A stretch of 50,165 bases of DNA from a virus, in the IMG/VR virus record IMGVR_UViG_3300030061_002072, positions 4,940 to 55,104 of that record. The stretch is one strand, 5' to 3'. The position numbers and the translations under genes were made by a program. The notes beneath the pieces are model-generated. The model saw nothing but the letters and a program-made list of their open reading frames with translations, was not told where the DNA came from and made no database searches. Numbering within the stretch: position 1 is the first letter of the stretch; every line of letters starts with the position of its first letter. Positions 15,239-28,400 of this stretch are shown here, one piece after another.

Positions 15239-17653
15239 CTATATCTCTAAAGCCTGCCATGTTACGCGCACCGTTACGTTCTTACTGTTGACCGTAGGGG
15301 TAACCTGCAATTGAATCTTTTGCGTAGCACCGGAACCAGTGAGTCCGATTTGATACGTTCCTTGTTGTGTGCTATCACTAGTTACTATACCATATGTACT
15401 GAGGAAGGCAGCAGTTGCATCTGCATCACTAGCACCATTATGAGTAACGACCATTTCAGCGGTTTCAAACACTGAATCAGTAGTGTTTTCAACTGAGACT
15501 AGTAATTTAGAGCCCTTAAACTCCCTAGCGTTAAACAAGTCTATGGTTAGTGCAGTGCTGGTTGAGGAGCTACTTGTATTAACACTAGCAGGCGACCCGA
15601 AGCCGACCTTATTGAGGTGTAGGTCTGCTAGCGGTGTCGCTTGGTTGATACCAACGAAGTTGTTGGTCGAGTCAGTCTTGATAAGGCTGGTATCCACTAC
15701 TAAATCAACAGTGTTGACCGTATCCAAGAACCCAGTTGCCCATCTGACCGTATCACTACCGAAGTTTTTGCTACTGTCAGCGCTTGGGAAAAGATGCTGG
15801 TTGAATGTCCACGAGTCCGTGCTATCGGTGAATACTATGCTCTTATCGCTGTCGGATGACTTGAGGATGATTCCACCACCATCAACTGCTGCATCGTTAC
15901 CCTCAGAGCCACTAGGAGAGTGTGCGAGTTCGATGAGTTTGTCATCAATTGTGAGGGTAGTAGAATTGACAGTTGTCGTTGCACCGTTGACAGTTAATGT
16001 TCCTGTCACAATCAAATCTTGATTGACGGTTAAATTACCAGCAGGTCCGATGCTTGTGATTCCTGCTTGATTTGCGTCTAGATTCAGTGCACCGCTAGAA
16101 GCAGAGATTCCTGTACCAGCCATCGCTGTAGCCAAATCCGCAACTGTGTCCTTCTTGGAGGAATTGTCATCCGCATCTATGAAGACTATGGAGTCCGCTG
16201 CTACGTTTATTGTCCCTGCCGATAGGTCATTAAGGCTAAATTGAGCGTTTACATTTGACATTTGTATGGCTGTTGCATTGAACTTGAGCACGTCGTTACC
16301 ATCGTCATACCACAGGGTTCTAGCGTCTGGACCTGATGAAGCAGGGTTGCTTGTCACACTGGCTTTGAAAGAAACACCACTGGGACCACTGAGAAGCCCG
16401 GTCATGGTGAGATTGGGGGTATTGAGTGTGTTGCCCCCTGAGAAAGTTAAGTCTGTATCATTGGTGAAAGCAGCACTACCATCGCTCAGTTGGACAGCCC
16501 CCGCTGAGCCACTTGCCGTTGAGGTCGTTGTGGATGAGGCGAATATCTTTACCCACGCAGAGCCAGTATACACGAATATGGCGCTAGAACTAGGCCCAAC
16601 GTCTCCGGCGGTAGCACCGCCATTACTCAGACCACTGGGGTCGAAAATTACTTTGTGAGTGCTAGTCTGTGCGTTATTCACGATAATCATGTGACTTGGT
16701 GGGAACGTTCCTGAGGGGGTGATGTTAATGTCTCCACTTGCTGGTGTTGCGTTGAATATGTTTGGGCCATCGAACCTGACTGTCTGTGCGGTGTTCAGCA
16801 CACTGATTTTGTTAGGCCCTAACCTATGGGTCCTCCTGCTACCGCCTTGCTTACCGCTGAAGTAGAGGACGTGGTCTCCGTCAGTACCATCGGTGCCGAA
16901 ACTGTACGACTGCCATAACGCACCGAAATTAGAGGCAGAGAATCCACCTACCTCGTCACCACCACCGTGCATGCCGTCCAAGTCCGCAGCGGAGTCCATC
17001 CTGTTGCTTTGGTTGCCTACGGAGCCACTGGTCATCGGACTCAGGTAGATTGGCGAAGGCCGGATGAAGGTGCGCATGTCGAAGACCTCGGTGACTTCTA
17101 GATTCAGGTCTCCAGCGCTGCTATTGTGTTGGCACTTCACGACTGCGAGCACGGTGCTCTGCTTGGAGGATAAGGTTAGGCCGCCATTCAATCCGCTGGT
17201 ATCCCCAAGGAAACTCTCAGGAGTGACGGGGAACCCGCTACTGACTGCACTACCTTGTTCTATCTGAATGTAATTGGTGTTCGCATTACTGCAAACATAT
17301 ACCACTAGGAGGCAAGACTCTCCGCTAGAGAGAGCGCTGGTTGAACCCTCTATGGTGCTTTGTTGTAATGTGATTGTGGTAGTGGCACCTGAGTTGATAT
17401 TACCAAACGGGACAATCATTCCGTCCAAGACAGCGAAACCACCTCTCACGATTATTGAGTTAGTGCCGTTGTCTGTAACTAGCCCCGGTGTGGTCGCCTT
17501 AGCGTTCCTATTACTGTCACCAGTTGCCGTGTCCTCATACATCAGTATGCCATTGCCGTGCACACCCTCGAAGAGGTTGGTTATCGAGGGTGATAGGATA
17601 TAGTCGCCGTCAGTGAGAGCCTGTGTATGTCCAGACTTTGCGTTTTCACCCAT
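15239..17653 (-). CDS. Tail fibre or baseplate-linked protein, 804 aa
   Basis: The N-terminal 250 residues (MGENAKSGHTQALTDGDYIL onward) differ from the other fibres and form a compact beta domain, perhaps the joint to the tail tip. The middle and end hold fibre-type segments such as VTGTLTVNGATTTVNSTTL and TIDDKLIELAHSPSG, widespread in marine phage fibres. The last 115 residues make a terminal beta domain. As the first of four fibre-type genes after the hub, it may be the one anchoring the rest; this is inference. Confidence 0.65.
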   Translation of the reverse strand: MGENAKSGHTQALTDGDYILSPSITNLFEGVHGNGILMYEDTATGDSNRNAKATTPGLVTDNGTNSIIVRGGFAVLDGMIVPFGNINSGATTTITLQQSTIEGSTSALSSGESCLLVVYVCSNANTNYIQIEQGSAVSSGFPVTPESFLGDTSGLNGGLTLSSKQSTVLAVVKCQHNSSAGDLNLEVTEVFDMRTFIRPSPIYLSPMTSGSVGNQSNRMDSAADLDGMHGGGDEVGGFSASNFGALWQSYSFGTDGTDGDHVLYFSGKQGGSRRTHRLGPNKISVLNTAQTVRFDGPNIFNATPASGDINITPSGTFPPSHMIIVNNAQTSTHKVIFDPSGLSNGGATAGDVGPSSSAIFVYTGSAWVKIFASSTTTSTASGSAGAVQLSDGSAAFTNDTDLTFSGGNTLNTPNLTMTGLLSGPSGVSFKASVTSNPASSGPDARTLWYDDGNDVLKFNATAIQMSNVNAQFSLNDLSAGTINVAADSIVFIDADDNSSKKDTVADLATAMAGTGISASSGALNLDANQAGITSIGPAGNLTVNQDLIVTGTLTVNGATTTVNSTTLTIDDKLIELAHSPSGSEGNDAAVDGGGIILKSSDSDKSIVFTDSTDSWTFNQHLFPSADSSKNFGSDTVRWATGFLDTVNTVDLVVDTSLIKTDSTNNFVGINQATPLADLHLNKVGFGSPASVNTSSSSTSTALTIDLFNAREFKGSKLLVSVENTTDSVFETAEMVVTHNGASDADATAAFLSTYGIVTSDSTQQGTYQIGLTGSGATQKIQLQVTPTVNSKNVTVRVTWQALEI

Positions 17654-17657
17654 GCTA

Positions 17658-18002
17658 TCACTTGACCTCCACTACGAGTTGGAATATAATTTCATTTGTG
17701 GTTGTCTTCTTAATAGGCCTGAATACGTGCCTTGAGATTGGTGTAAAGTCACTTGTGCCCCTCAACTGTATGTACACTTCTTTGAGTGTCTCGTTGAAAC
17801 TTTCAGAGACTGGTAGTGAGCCCTCGACTAGGAGGGTGGAGTTATCCATTATCCTGACAGTGGGTGTGACCGTTACAGCAGGTCTGCCCGCTGCACCATC
17901 AGATGAAGTGGCTGGTGTACTGTCAAACCCTATGACCATCTCATTGATGTTGTCAGCGATAGTCTCTATCATCAGTCGCTTTAGATGGTCATTTGCTGGC
18001 AT
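17658..18002 (-). CDS. Small tail-tip protein, 114 aa
   Basis: A compact beta protein with a helical start (MPANDHLKRLMIETIADNIN) and strands such as VTVTPTVRIMDNSTLLVEG and EVYIQLRGTSDF. GGAGGG precedes the ATG by about 8 bases, and the start overlaps the end of the hub-like gene. Its place between hub and fibres suggests a linker or fibre-attachment part of the tip. No family recognised. Confidence 0.6.
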   Translation of the reverse strand: MPANDHLKRLMIETIADNINEMVIGFDSTPATSSDGAAGRPAVTVTPTVRIMDNSTLLVEGSLPVSESFNETLKEVYIQLRGTSDFTPISRHVFRPIKKTTTNEIIFQLVVEVK

Positions 18003-19419
18003 ATTCTATTCCCTCCGTTTCTGTGATTGTGACTCCTTCATCTTTCGCCATGCCTATGACTTTGTTGTTGCCACCTAACCTCCCCCTATCGCTATTTCGG
18101 CCAATAAGGAACCCAGACTCATTGGTTGTGTACACTATGACAGTTGGTGTTATGATAACCTCCATGGCATCGAAGAAGGAGAAGTTCTCTGATAAGATTT
18201 GATTTGTCTTATCTGGATTTGATAGGGAGGAGGTAGTTATGCTACCCTCCCTGATGTTCTGTAAGACACCCTCAAGACCCGACTCCACATTGAGGAAAGT
18301 AAAGTTGCTCAGTCCGTTTATGGTGTGTCTGCACTCCAACACAGCCAACCTCTGTCCTTCGTACTCTACTACATCACCGGGCCTTAGCTCCCAAGCATTG
18401 GGGTGCCCTTGGCTGCTTATCTTGCCTGTTAGAGTTGAATTGGCCCTGAGTATCTGTCTCGCAACTGTCTTCGCTCTTGTTAGGTTCGTGATTGATGCGT
18501 CGAACAGGGGTCTGGTATTCTCTATGACATCGACATCATTGAGACCCTGTTGCTTGCTTCTGTCATCCATGGTGAACAATAGCTCCTCATTGACGGCTAT
18601 AGGAATACCCTTGACGGTGATTCTATTCTCCACGTTCTCAATCGGTGTTGTGTCTTTGTTGCCGAATCTCAGGTTGTAGATTATGCTTCTAGTTACATCT
18701 GCATGATTGAAGGGCACGTAATTTAGATTGCCGAATCTGTCTAGTTTCACAACTCTGTTGTCGTGTCTGGATATGTATCTTAGTGCTGTTACTAGGTTTA
18801 CACCGTTGAAATCAGCAGCCAAGAATGTGTTACTGCTCTTACGTCTATTAGCCCCCATCTTTGTTACGGTGGTAGGGGAGCCTATTGTCACAGCATTCAG
18901 GGAGTCAGTGATTGACTCACCTACCCTGATTGCCAAGTCGGTGGTGCGCAAGCCTATGTCGATGCCTTGTCCGAGTCTGACCCTTGTGTCATCAAAGCCT
19001 AAGTCCTTCAGTGTGACACCCCTCATGTTACGCATGTCTGCCCTGAGGCCAGATGTAGTGCTTGCCGTGGTGCTTGTAAGAATCCTCTTCTTCTGGTCAC
19101 TCTCACTGAAGAGTAGTTTGGTGATGCTGTTCTTACCTTTACTGGAGAACACGTCCGACTTTAGTGTATGACCATCCGTTTCTGTGTGAGTGAGCAATAT
19201 GGTAGACTCAGATTCTGTGAATGAGTATGTCCTCTCAGATGCAATCTCGTAGTTGTCGGCATTGACTGCCTCAATCGTGACAAGGGACTTCGCGTTGCTC
19301 TTGGGTTGGACCTTCGCATAATGCGCAGCATTGTCGACGAATACGGGCTGTCTCAAGTCGTTCATGACATCAGTGAGAGTGCTGTCGAACCTACCTTTCG
19401 AGGACTGTATCAAACCCAT
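17989..19419 (-). CDS. Hub-like tail tip protein, 476 aa
   Basis: Probably the central tail hub, similar in style to gp27/gpD-type proteins. The segment AWELRPGDVVEYEG near residue 345 is the kind of motif seen near the end of hub proteins, where a beta barrel closes the tip. The body is a mix of beta strands and polar loops (KDLGFDDTRVRLGQGIDIG). ATG 19419 forms a TGATG overlap with the giant gene stop; a TTG at 19422 is one codon upstream. Position after the giant gene and before the fibres agrees with a tip component. The assignment rests on style and context. Confidence 0.55.
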   Translation of the reverse strand: MGLIQSSKGRFDSTLTDVMNDLRQPVFVDNAAHYAKVQPKSNAKSLVTIEAVNADNYEIASERTYSFTESESTILLTHTETDGHTLKSDVFSSKGKNSITKLLFSESDQKKRILTSTTASTTSGLRADMRNMRGVTLKDLGFDDTRVRLGQGIDIGLRTTDLAIRVGESITDSLNAVTIGSPTTVTKMGANRRKSSNTFLAADFNGVNLVTALRYISRHDNRVVKLDRFGNLNYVPFNHADVTRSIIYNLRFGNKDTTPIENVENRITVKGIPIAVNEELLFTMDDRSKQQGLNDVDVIENTRPLFDASITNLTRAKTVARQILRANSTLTGKISSQGHPNAWELRPGDVVEYEGQRLAVLECRHTINGLSNFTFLNVESGLEGVLQNIREGSITTSSLSNPDKTNQILSENFSFFDAMEVIITPTVIVYTTNESGFLIGRNSDRGRLGGNNKVIGMAKDEGVTITETEGIEYASK

Positions 19420-22400
19420 CAAGCACCATCTCCGCTGTGGTCAGTTACGTTGAACGACACGTCTCCCTTGTGACCTTTGTTGTGCAGGGATTGACTGAAC
19501 CTCGGTTTTACCGTGAAGTCGCTCTTTGTCGTTTCATCATCTGTCTCCTTCTCGACCCTCCTTCTAGGTGCATCGGACCTGTGATGTTGAAGAGTGTTCT
19601 CCGTAATGATAAGTCTTGACACGTCAGTCGAAAGGGCGTTACTGAAACCAGAGACCTCAGAGCCTAGTAACTTCGGTCCCATTGAGGATGGGGTCTCAAA
19701 CGCACCTGTCGGGTCAAATGTGAATATTGGTAGATACGGTCCGTTGGTATCAGGCACGGCTCTGCCCGATGACAGGTTGGCAGTTGGTGCTCTACCGTTG
19801 GGCGTCTCATAGGTGAAGATACCGTACTTACCACCGGATGTAGCGTGCAGGTAGTTCTGCAAGTGCTGTGGCGATGTGGCGTTGAGCGAGTTATGTATTC
19901 TGAATACCTCTACGTGATTTGCATCTAGCACTCTGATTGGCCTTAGGACAAACCTGACAATTCTGTCATCCTCATTGTTCCTAACAGTGTCAGAGGTGTA
20001 ATTGGTGGCGTCTTGGTATGGGTTGCTGGTGTCATTGCTACCAGTCAGGGACGCAACACCCCAACCAGTGTCATCGAACAACCCTGAGTAACTCTTGGTC
20101 TCTATGATGTACGAACCACCGTATGGTCTGAACGCATTGGTGTGGGAGTACTTGTGGGCAGCGCTAAGAGTTGACCCCGCTGTCTGTCTGCTGAAAGACA
20201 TGGTGTTGTAGTTGGCATCGGTCAATGAGCCCTCTATCTGCATGGAGCCTTGTAGCACGACCCTCTGACCGACGTTTCTGTCGGTGTGAAGGCTGTGGGC
20301 CTCGGTGTTGATTACCACATGGCTCTGCTCCACGCCTTCAACCACCTCTGCATCGATTCCAATCCTCGGGCTCGTTCTGGATACCGGGTCCTTGTGGACT
20401 GTCGTGCCTGACACCTCTTCGACCCTGTCACTCACAGTTGCCTCGGATTTCAACAGACCATTGTCGTCTATTCCCAGTTTGGCGCTTATGCCTCTCTTGA
20501 CCTCATCGGCTTGCAGTACATCGTTACGGGGGCGTAACAGACCATCACCGAAGAGCGGTTCAGCGGTGTTGTGACTTAAGACGATGCCTGTCTTGTGGTT
20601 GGGGGACGATATCTCCGTCAATAGACTCTCGTTGAATGCGGTGGGGTATCTGACGCCCCTGCCGTTACCCATGTCCCCTATGCGCAGTGAGTGAACTGGT
20701 GAGAACACATCAACTAACGTGGTGGTGCTGTTGTTGTTCTTGCTGTTTAACACACCCCCGAATCTCGGTATGGTGTAGTTAGTGGTGACTGAGATGTTGC
20801 CATTCGTCAAATCAGCGATTCCCTTGAGGTTGAAGAGTGGTTTGCCACTATTGTATATTCTAGCGTAAGCGCTGTTGGTGCCGATGTCGTATGCATCTGC
20901 ACAGTCCCACGAGGGCCTGATACCGAATCCACGCACTGGAGTGCGCCTTACGTCCTCTCCACGCTCATTGCCCCACCAATCCACCAGATAGTGCTGGGAG
21001 GCTATGGAGAGGCTTGTGATGCCCTTTCCTTCGATATCTCCCCACCAGTCCCTCTCAACACCCGTCGGGTTGCGTATCGTGCGAACAGGGGTACCGAACG
21101 GTCTGGTCATCCTACGACCATCGCTGTACCTCACCTGCCAGCCCTCTTGGTCTTGATTGAGCATACCTGTGAAGTTCGTTTGCCTCTCCATCACACCGAC
21201 ATAGGTGAGGGCCTTGGTCGCAGCGCTGTCCCCTGCACCACCACCGTATAGCCAGCCACTGCTGTATGCTTCTGTCTGCACAAGTGGCCCAGCATCGTAG
21301 TTCGTGGTGTTTTGACCAGAGCCTGAGGCGGTTGCCTCATACAGTGCTCGGGGTGGATATAGGTCGTATCTAGGCCTGTTATAGGCTTGCCGTACAGCGT
21401 TACGGTGCCCATATGGCCTTCTTCTGGTAGTTGCCATAGACCCTGTTGCAATACCTGAGGATACAGCATATGAGCCATCATCGTCGCTGTCCACCCATTC
21501 CAAGTTGCTGTCAGAGGAGAAGTTAGCACTAGTGGATGTAGCATGCACGTTCCAAGATGCGCTTGCCATGCCATATAGGTCTAATTTGCTTGCATGAGGC
21601 CCTCCACGGCTACCACAAGGCCAGAAACCGCTTAGCATGACGTTTGTACCACCAGCATCATGTGTGCTATTGCCGGATGTAACTTGCCCGTCCCTAGTGA
21701 TATTAGGCCTCTTGATTAGGAAGTCAAAAGGTCCGGTACTTATTGAGTGTGTGAAATCATGGTAGTGTATGGTCTCGAAATGCTCAGGCATCGAATTGTA
21801 CTGAGCCTTGTTGACAGGAGCACCTTTCCAACTGCGAGAAGTGTTGTCAGAGAAGTATGTATTAGGCCTACCTAGATTGTGATGCCACATACATAGGAAA
21901 GCATCTGGTACGAATCTACTGTTTGTATCTTGATTACCATCAATTATATCTGGAAGTATATTTGCAAATACACTTTTACTCGTGTCTGTAATTATATCAC
22001 CAGCAGGTAAAGTATCATAACTATGTGTTAAAGTGAGTATAGCACCGTTGAACATATTGTCCCAAAAGCCATCAGCACCCGATTTAGAGGCTAAATTGAG
22101 TGTTTTAGGAATATTTACCGTTGCTGCCGTGTTTCCATCCACACTAGCCAACGCTTTGGAATAGACATTGCCGTTTTTGGCTGTATACTGCACTTCTTGT
22201 TCATAGTATGGGAACATTGGGAATGTATTTGCATTATCTACAACTATAGTTCCACTAGTATTGAATGATTGTACTATACATTTTGGAGATATGCTGATAC
22301 TTCTTCTGTATTTATCGTATATATCTAAGTATAGTGAAGTATATCCATTGATAGTTAGTTGACTACCCACGCTACCAAAGGTGCTTCTCATGAATAAGTA

Positions 22401-25400
22401 GTAGTCATCAGGGCTATATTGAGTGAGTTTTCTGTAATTTGTAGCTTCTGAAACTGCACTTCCATTGTATTGTATACCATTCTTGTGTAGTATGCTCCAC
22501 CATGGTATGTGTAATGTGTGAGCAGGGGTTGCATTGCTGAACATTTTGCTATATGGGAATCCCCTTCTTGTGAATGCAGGGCTTTCTGTCAATTGTGCAC
22601 CTATGTGATTGTATGACATTAGTGGTGGTATATTGGTGAACTGGCTACCGGGGTCATTACTCACATCTAATATCTTCTCATTGATGAAAACTTCACAACC
22701 TCGCACGTCTGCATTAGTGGCCTTTGCAAGCACTAGAGTAAGTCCACCCTTGTCATTTGAGTCCCCAGCGTCCTTTTTGATGCCAATAACAGTGTTTATC
22801 TGCTGACTAGTAAGTTCAGTCGTCGAGTTGTTATGATAACCAACTAGTTGGTGGTTGAAGAGATTTGGTTGTATCACAATCTGATATGCACCAACCTCAG
22901 CAGGGTCAGGGAAGTGCCTACCTAGTGTATATTCACTAGCGGCCTCTAGCACTATACTGTGGCCACCTGCCTTGTTTACCGTGCCTGCTAGTGCAGTAGC
23001 AGAGCCACTATCAGTTCCCTTGTCAGAAGATGCTAATACACCATAACCATCATATTTGACACTCGTCTCGAACATCAATGTAAATGCGCCTCCGTGTATA
23101 TCGCTGGGCAGCGACGGAGCTGCGTTTACACCACTGAAGTTTATCTCACTGTCAAGTGGCTTGATATTGTCCTCAAGGGACGTTCCCAAGGATGTTTCAA
23201 CACCTGATAGTTTGTTGATTGCAGTTGTATGCTTGTCGAAAAGACCTGCGTCATGGAAAGAGGTTGTCGAATTAAAATCGGCCAAATGGCGCCTGTAGAG
23301 GCTTTGATACGCTGGATGTGCCCAATGACCGGGTAGCATCGGCATTGTTGGTGTGACGAAGTGATGCCCCATTCTGGGGTAAGGCATGGGTGTCATCACG
23401 GGTTTGCTGTAAGCATCGAATCCAACTGTTTGCCCACTGACATGGTAGAGGGTGTTGGCCATGTCTGGGGAGTTACCGCTCACCTCTGCATGGTCCCTCA
23501 GCCTCCTTGCTGCGAAGAATCGGTTGCTACCTGCTGGTATGTAGTAGGATGGGACGACTTTGAGGTCAGTGACGGTCTGCCCTGCCATGAAGGTAGCGAA
23601 GTTAACATCGCCCACTACTGTGATAGAGGTGCTGCCTTGAGCGGTGTAGGAGCACACAGCACCCTCGTCGGTGGTGGGGTTGTACACCCTGAGGAACTTC
23701 CTAGTGTCCTGCACTGTGCCGAAGCCAGCGGCAAAGACATCAGTGTCCAACACCGCATCGATAGTCAGGACGCTTGTGCTGCTGTTCCATGCTGTCACTG
23801 AGACTACGTCGTTCTCGACACCACCGGCGTGTGTGTAAACCGCTGGGTATCTGTGTGAGTGACTGTGACCCATCTTCGTCACGTGGAAGTACAGGGTTCT
23901 GTCATGGAGTTCGTAACTTGTGTTGAGTGGTGAGTTGTTGTTCCAAGCACCTAGTTCGGAGTCAAATGACACTGGGTTGATTCTCTCCCAGTTGTGATTC
24001 TCGTATGTCGGTCCTTGTCTCGGGCTGGACACTGAGTTGTCGAACAGGTGGGTTGTAACCGATGAGCCCAAGTCAGGATGATGCATACCACCAGTACCCA
24101 TGGTCTCGTTCTGGTATGCCTGTATGGGGTCGTAGCCCGAGCGCACCACTATGTTGCCGGGTATCGAGTTGGGGTCTGGTAACTGCACTTTGAGGTTGGG
24201 CTCCTTGCCACTGTTTGCAAGTGCAGGCGCCCTACCATCCACGCCTCTGTTCTCAGGAACACGGAAGCCTCGTATGATTGTGCCTAACGGGCTACCACCC
24301 TCTATCTTATGCATCTGACCGCTATCGTCCCTCACATTGATGCTTTGGAACTGCACTTCCTCATTCGGTATGTCAAGGACATTGCCTACCTTGTAGGGGT
24401 GCTTTCTAGCGAACTCAGGGTGTGATAATTCCTGTGCTTGTAACACTGGCATCATCGCGCTGTTGGTAGTTTCGAAAGAGAATCTGACATTACCGTATAG
24501 CTTCTCACCTGTGAGAATCGCTGCATTACTCTTCACACGTGTGACCCATGGCACTGCTCCTAACCCACGTGCGTTTATTGCAGGAAGGGAGAGGTTTCCA
24601 CCATCCATTCTTTTCCAAACCACGTTCTCCACTGAGAAATTATGTGCAGCGGAGTCCTCGTACATCTGGAAAGCATTAACATCACTCAACCAATAGTTTG
24701 CTGGCCAGTTAGTTGTGTGTGCCGTAGTATGACTATCAGCAGATGTATTTCTCTCCGCATCACCGGACTCAAGTAACACAGAGCCGACTGAGTGGTCTAG
24801 GTCGAACAACAAGTCTCCTATCTTGTTCAATCCCGGTACTGCGTTCTTCAGTTCCAATTCATTTGACTGAGCGGTGTTATTACCCGCATCACCATGGAAG
24901 TAGTTGCTGATTCCAGAAAACGTGGTAGCAGCCCAATTAGCACTAGCAAGATTGGCAGCAATTGGCACAGTTGTGCTGTCAACAATCAGTGCCTCTACGT
25001 TTGGCCCTGCGTTGGCTGGTGCGATAAATCTGTCCTGACCATGGAATCTCTCGTCCCACTGTGTGTTACCGGCGTATGTAATTGGGTTCGTGCTTTGACC
25101 TATGACCTGCAACCAGTCTCCATTGGCGGTTATGCCGTCCCTGTCGAACTTAGCGACAAGACTGCTTTCAGAGTCGTAACTGACAACTAGGAAAGCACTG
25201 GTGTAGAGTCCCTGAGGTAGAGTGAGTTCTTTTGGTAGGGGTGTGTTGTCTATGTAATTAGTAGGCACATTCCACTGATTGGCATCATTTGTGGTGTCTT
25301 CAGTATGTGTAAATGCATACGTGTAGGTATCGTATGCTCCACCGCTACCAGTCGTTAGATTGTACTTGGTGTAGAAGTTAGCCTTCTTCACGTGTGTAGC

Positions 25401-28400
25401 GACGTAGATGCCTATCCCATCTATGGTGGGTGTGCTCTCAGGGCTGTTTCTTATTGGTGCCACGACTGGTACATTGCTATGTGTGTTCATTACAGTACCA
25501 GCAGTTCCGTATGGGGAGAAGTTGAGCATGGGATGGTGAGCACCTAGACCTGCTGCATAACCAGTGCCTGATGTGTTCTTGGTTATCTTCAGGCTATTGA
25601 GATAGGAGTACCGTTCACCATGCCACCCTATCGCCCCTACAGGTCTAGTGCGGTCAACGGCGTCCGCTATGCCTGAAAAGTGAACTTGTGTCATGTGGTC
25701 TCTAGTCGACACATTCTCGTTGTTAAATCGGAGAGTGCCTGCCTTGGACCACACGTACAATGTGTATGTATCATCAACAGCAGCGAAGTCAGCAGATGCT
25801 CCGGCTTTGAAATCCTCCCAAGTCTGGGGGTCTTCGGCTTTACTCTGACCATGTATCCTGTTCGGTGCCATGTAGAATCTCACTTTCCAGTTGCTGGAAG
25901 ACTCATTGAGAACTTCCCTTGAGTGATAGGGCACCCAAGCGACTGCGCCATTTGACTCCTTGATTGCCCTCAGCCAACCAGATGTCGGTAATTGTTCAAG
26001 GTACTCCTGCGTGAATGTCGTGCCGTCCCCGTCATTGAACTCGCTGTCTATGTAGTTGCCAGTGGATGAACTGTCGTTATACTCATCTAAAGTGCCTAGA
26101 TGCCTCCAGCCGTATCTATCCTGACGCATCGCGTTGCCCATGGACGGCATGTGAGTGCCACCTAGCGCCTTGAGCGAGCCAGCACCGGGGAATGCGTTGA
26201 TTGCCGCTCCTAACACCGTGGCCAACTCTTCACCGTTCTGGCATCGAGTCGCATCGACAACTATGTATTCCATGTCTACATCACCGCTTACCACAGCCTC
26301 ACTGCCGTTACCGACGTAGTCCAGTATGCGGTCAGTCAACGGCCCTGCGACTCTGAACGCAGTTGGGTGTATCTGGTTGGCCCTCTCCCAGTTGCTACTG
26401 AGGACTCTTGAGTCCGACTTGCCCTTGTGTGGTGGGTTGAATGTGAGTTGGTTGTCCAACCAAGAGCCGCCGGGGTGGTATCCACCGTCCATGTGCCACA
26501 CCGTATCAGCAGCCATGGTGATGCCGAAGCCTATGGTAGGTGTGTGCATCTTGGGTGTGACTCTCGTGAGGTCATTGGCATCATATGGAGTGTCATCATT
26601 CAGTTGTTGTCCGTAGTGCCTACCGTGCTCTGGTCTCTGTTTGAGTTCCTCCTTCATTGTGTAGCCTGCTGGTGACTCCCAGTTGACCATCGCCCTCCAA
26701 TGGAAGCCAGCGGTGGTGTTGTAGTAGTCCTTGCGAGGTGGTAGGAAGGAGTGCCTACTGTTCTCTATCGAGTTGGGGAACAGTTGCTGGTCATTGCCAA
26801 GACTGCTGTAGCCGCCCTTGAAGGGCACACTCGCCCATGTGTTACCACTTGTGATTATACGACCCGGATATGGCTCTTTTGCGTTCGTAGTGCCACTTTC
26901 ACTATCCAAGGCAGCCTCGTTGGTAAACGGGAAAGCCTGCCCCGGACCGAATATTAGATATGTAGTCTTGCTGTCAATACTGTTCACATGGTCTTCGTAT
27001 CTCGCGGTCGGGTGTGCAAATCTAAGCACCATTGGTACTGGTTTTGCCTTGACCACGCCACTAGTGTATGTGGAGGAGCCTCTGTTCAAATCAGGTGACA
27101 GTATGTTCTGTTTATTGAATACTGGAGGTGTGATACTGCCACGATGTTGGTTGCACAGAGCTGCGCCGGGGAAGAAGGCGAACATGGCGTTGGTGTCAAG
27201 CATAGCGAAACTCGTCGATATTTCACTGGCATTCTGAATACCAGAGACACCTGTAGGCCCGTTAGCGTACGGATGTGTGTAGAATGACGAGTAATCGTTT
27301 GTGGTACCATCGTTTACATCAAGCACGACACCGCTAAAGCCGCCACCGAAGAACAGGGGCACACTATGGTCCCTGCTGCTCTTACCACCACGGAAGTGGA
27401 CGATGGGCTCTGAGAACACACTGCCTATGGAACGAAGGCCGTTGAAATCAGGGTCGAAGTGTGTGCTGAGTATGTTGCCCTCGAATGTTATCTCTCTAGG
27501 CATGTTGTTAGAATCGTCTATATCCCAAGATAACTCTGTGGCAGCGTTTGTACCCACTTTGCTTTCAACGACTATCGACTTCTCATTCGTCAGGTATATT
27601 CTCTTCCTCTCACCGAACGATGGTATTCTGCTACCTGTCGTATCAGTACATGCTGGTATGAGGAACTGGAACATATTAGCACCAAGGGTCACTGTTGATT
27701 GCCAGTCCTTGGTGGTCTCAGCGATTGCTTTTCTCCTTGTTATCTGTAGTGTATCCGCTACGTTGACACGTAATTCGTCTATTGAGAAACTAGTTGTTGT
27801 ATTGGTAGCGGTAACTCGTCCTAGCACCCTATCAGCGGCATCTACAATCAGGTCCCCTACGGTGAACACGTTTGAGTTTCCACCATCTATTGCTATCGCA
27901 CCGGTGTGGCCCTCAGCAAATTCACCATCGACAACAACCGCAGAGACTGTAGAAAAACCCGTGGTGTAAATGGAATGTGGATTGTCTATGGAGGGTAGTA
28001 TGTGGTCTCCAGAGTATCTGGTATAATCCATTCCCTTTAGTCCTCTTGACCATTTATTTGTATTCAGTACAACGTTTTTGGAATCTACCAAATTAGGTGA
28101 TGCTGTATTTCCCATGGGTCCTTTTGCAGTTGTTCGTACTTGCAAAACTGTATATGGTACATATCCACAATCTATGTTTCTACTTGCATCTATATTAGCA
28201 TCAGTCACTGCACGTGATGTACCGAATGCATAACTAGCAGTGCCAGTGGGTCTTGTTACTTTTTCAACCTCACCGAATTCCAAGTGTGCTGCTTGAATAC
28301 CCAAATCCCTAAACACAGATGCATTGTAAGATGTATTCAATGGTTTTACTCTTTTGTTAGGATTATACGCTCGTATTTTTATCGCGTTGGGGCTAACACC

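Noticed and set aside
21191-21574. Minus-strand open frame of 127 codons within the giant gene
   Set aside because: It is an alternative frame on the same strand as the giant gene, with no ribosome site and no protein-like pattern.
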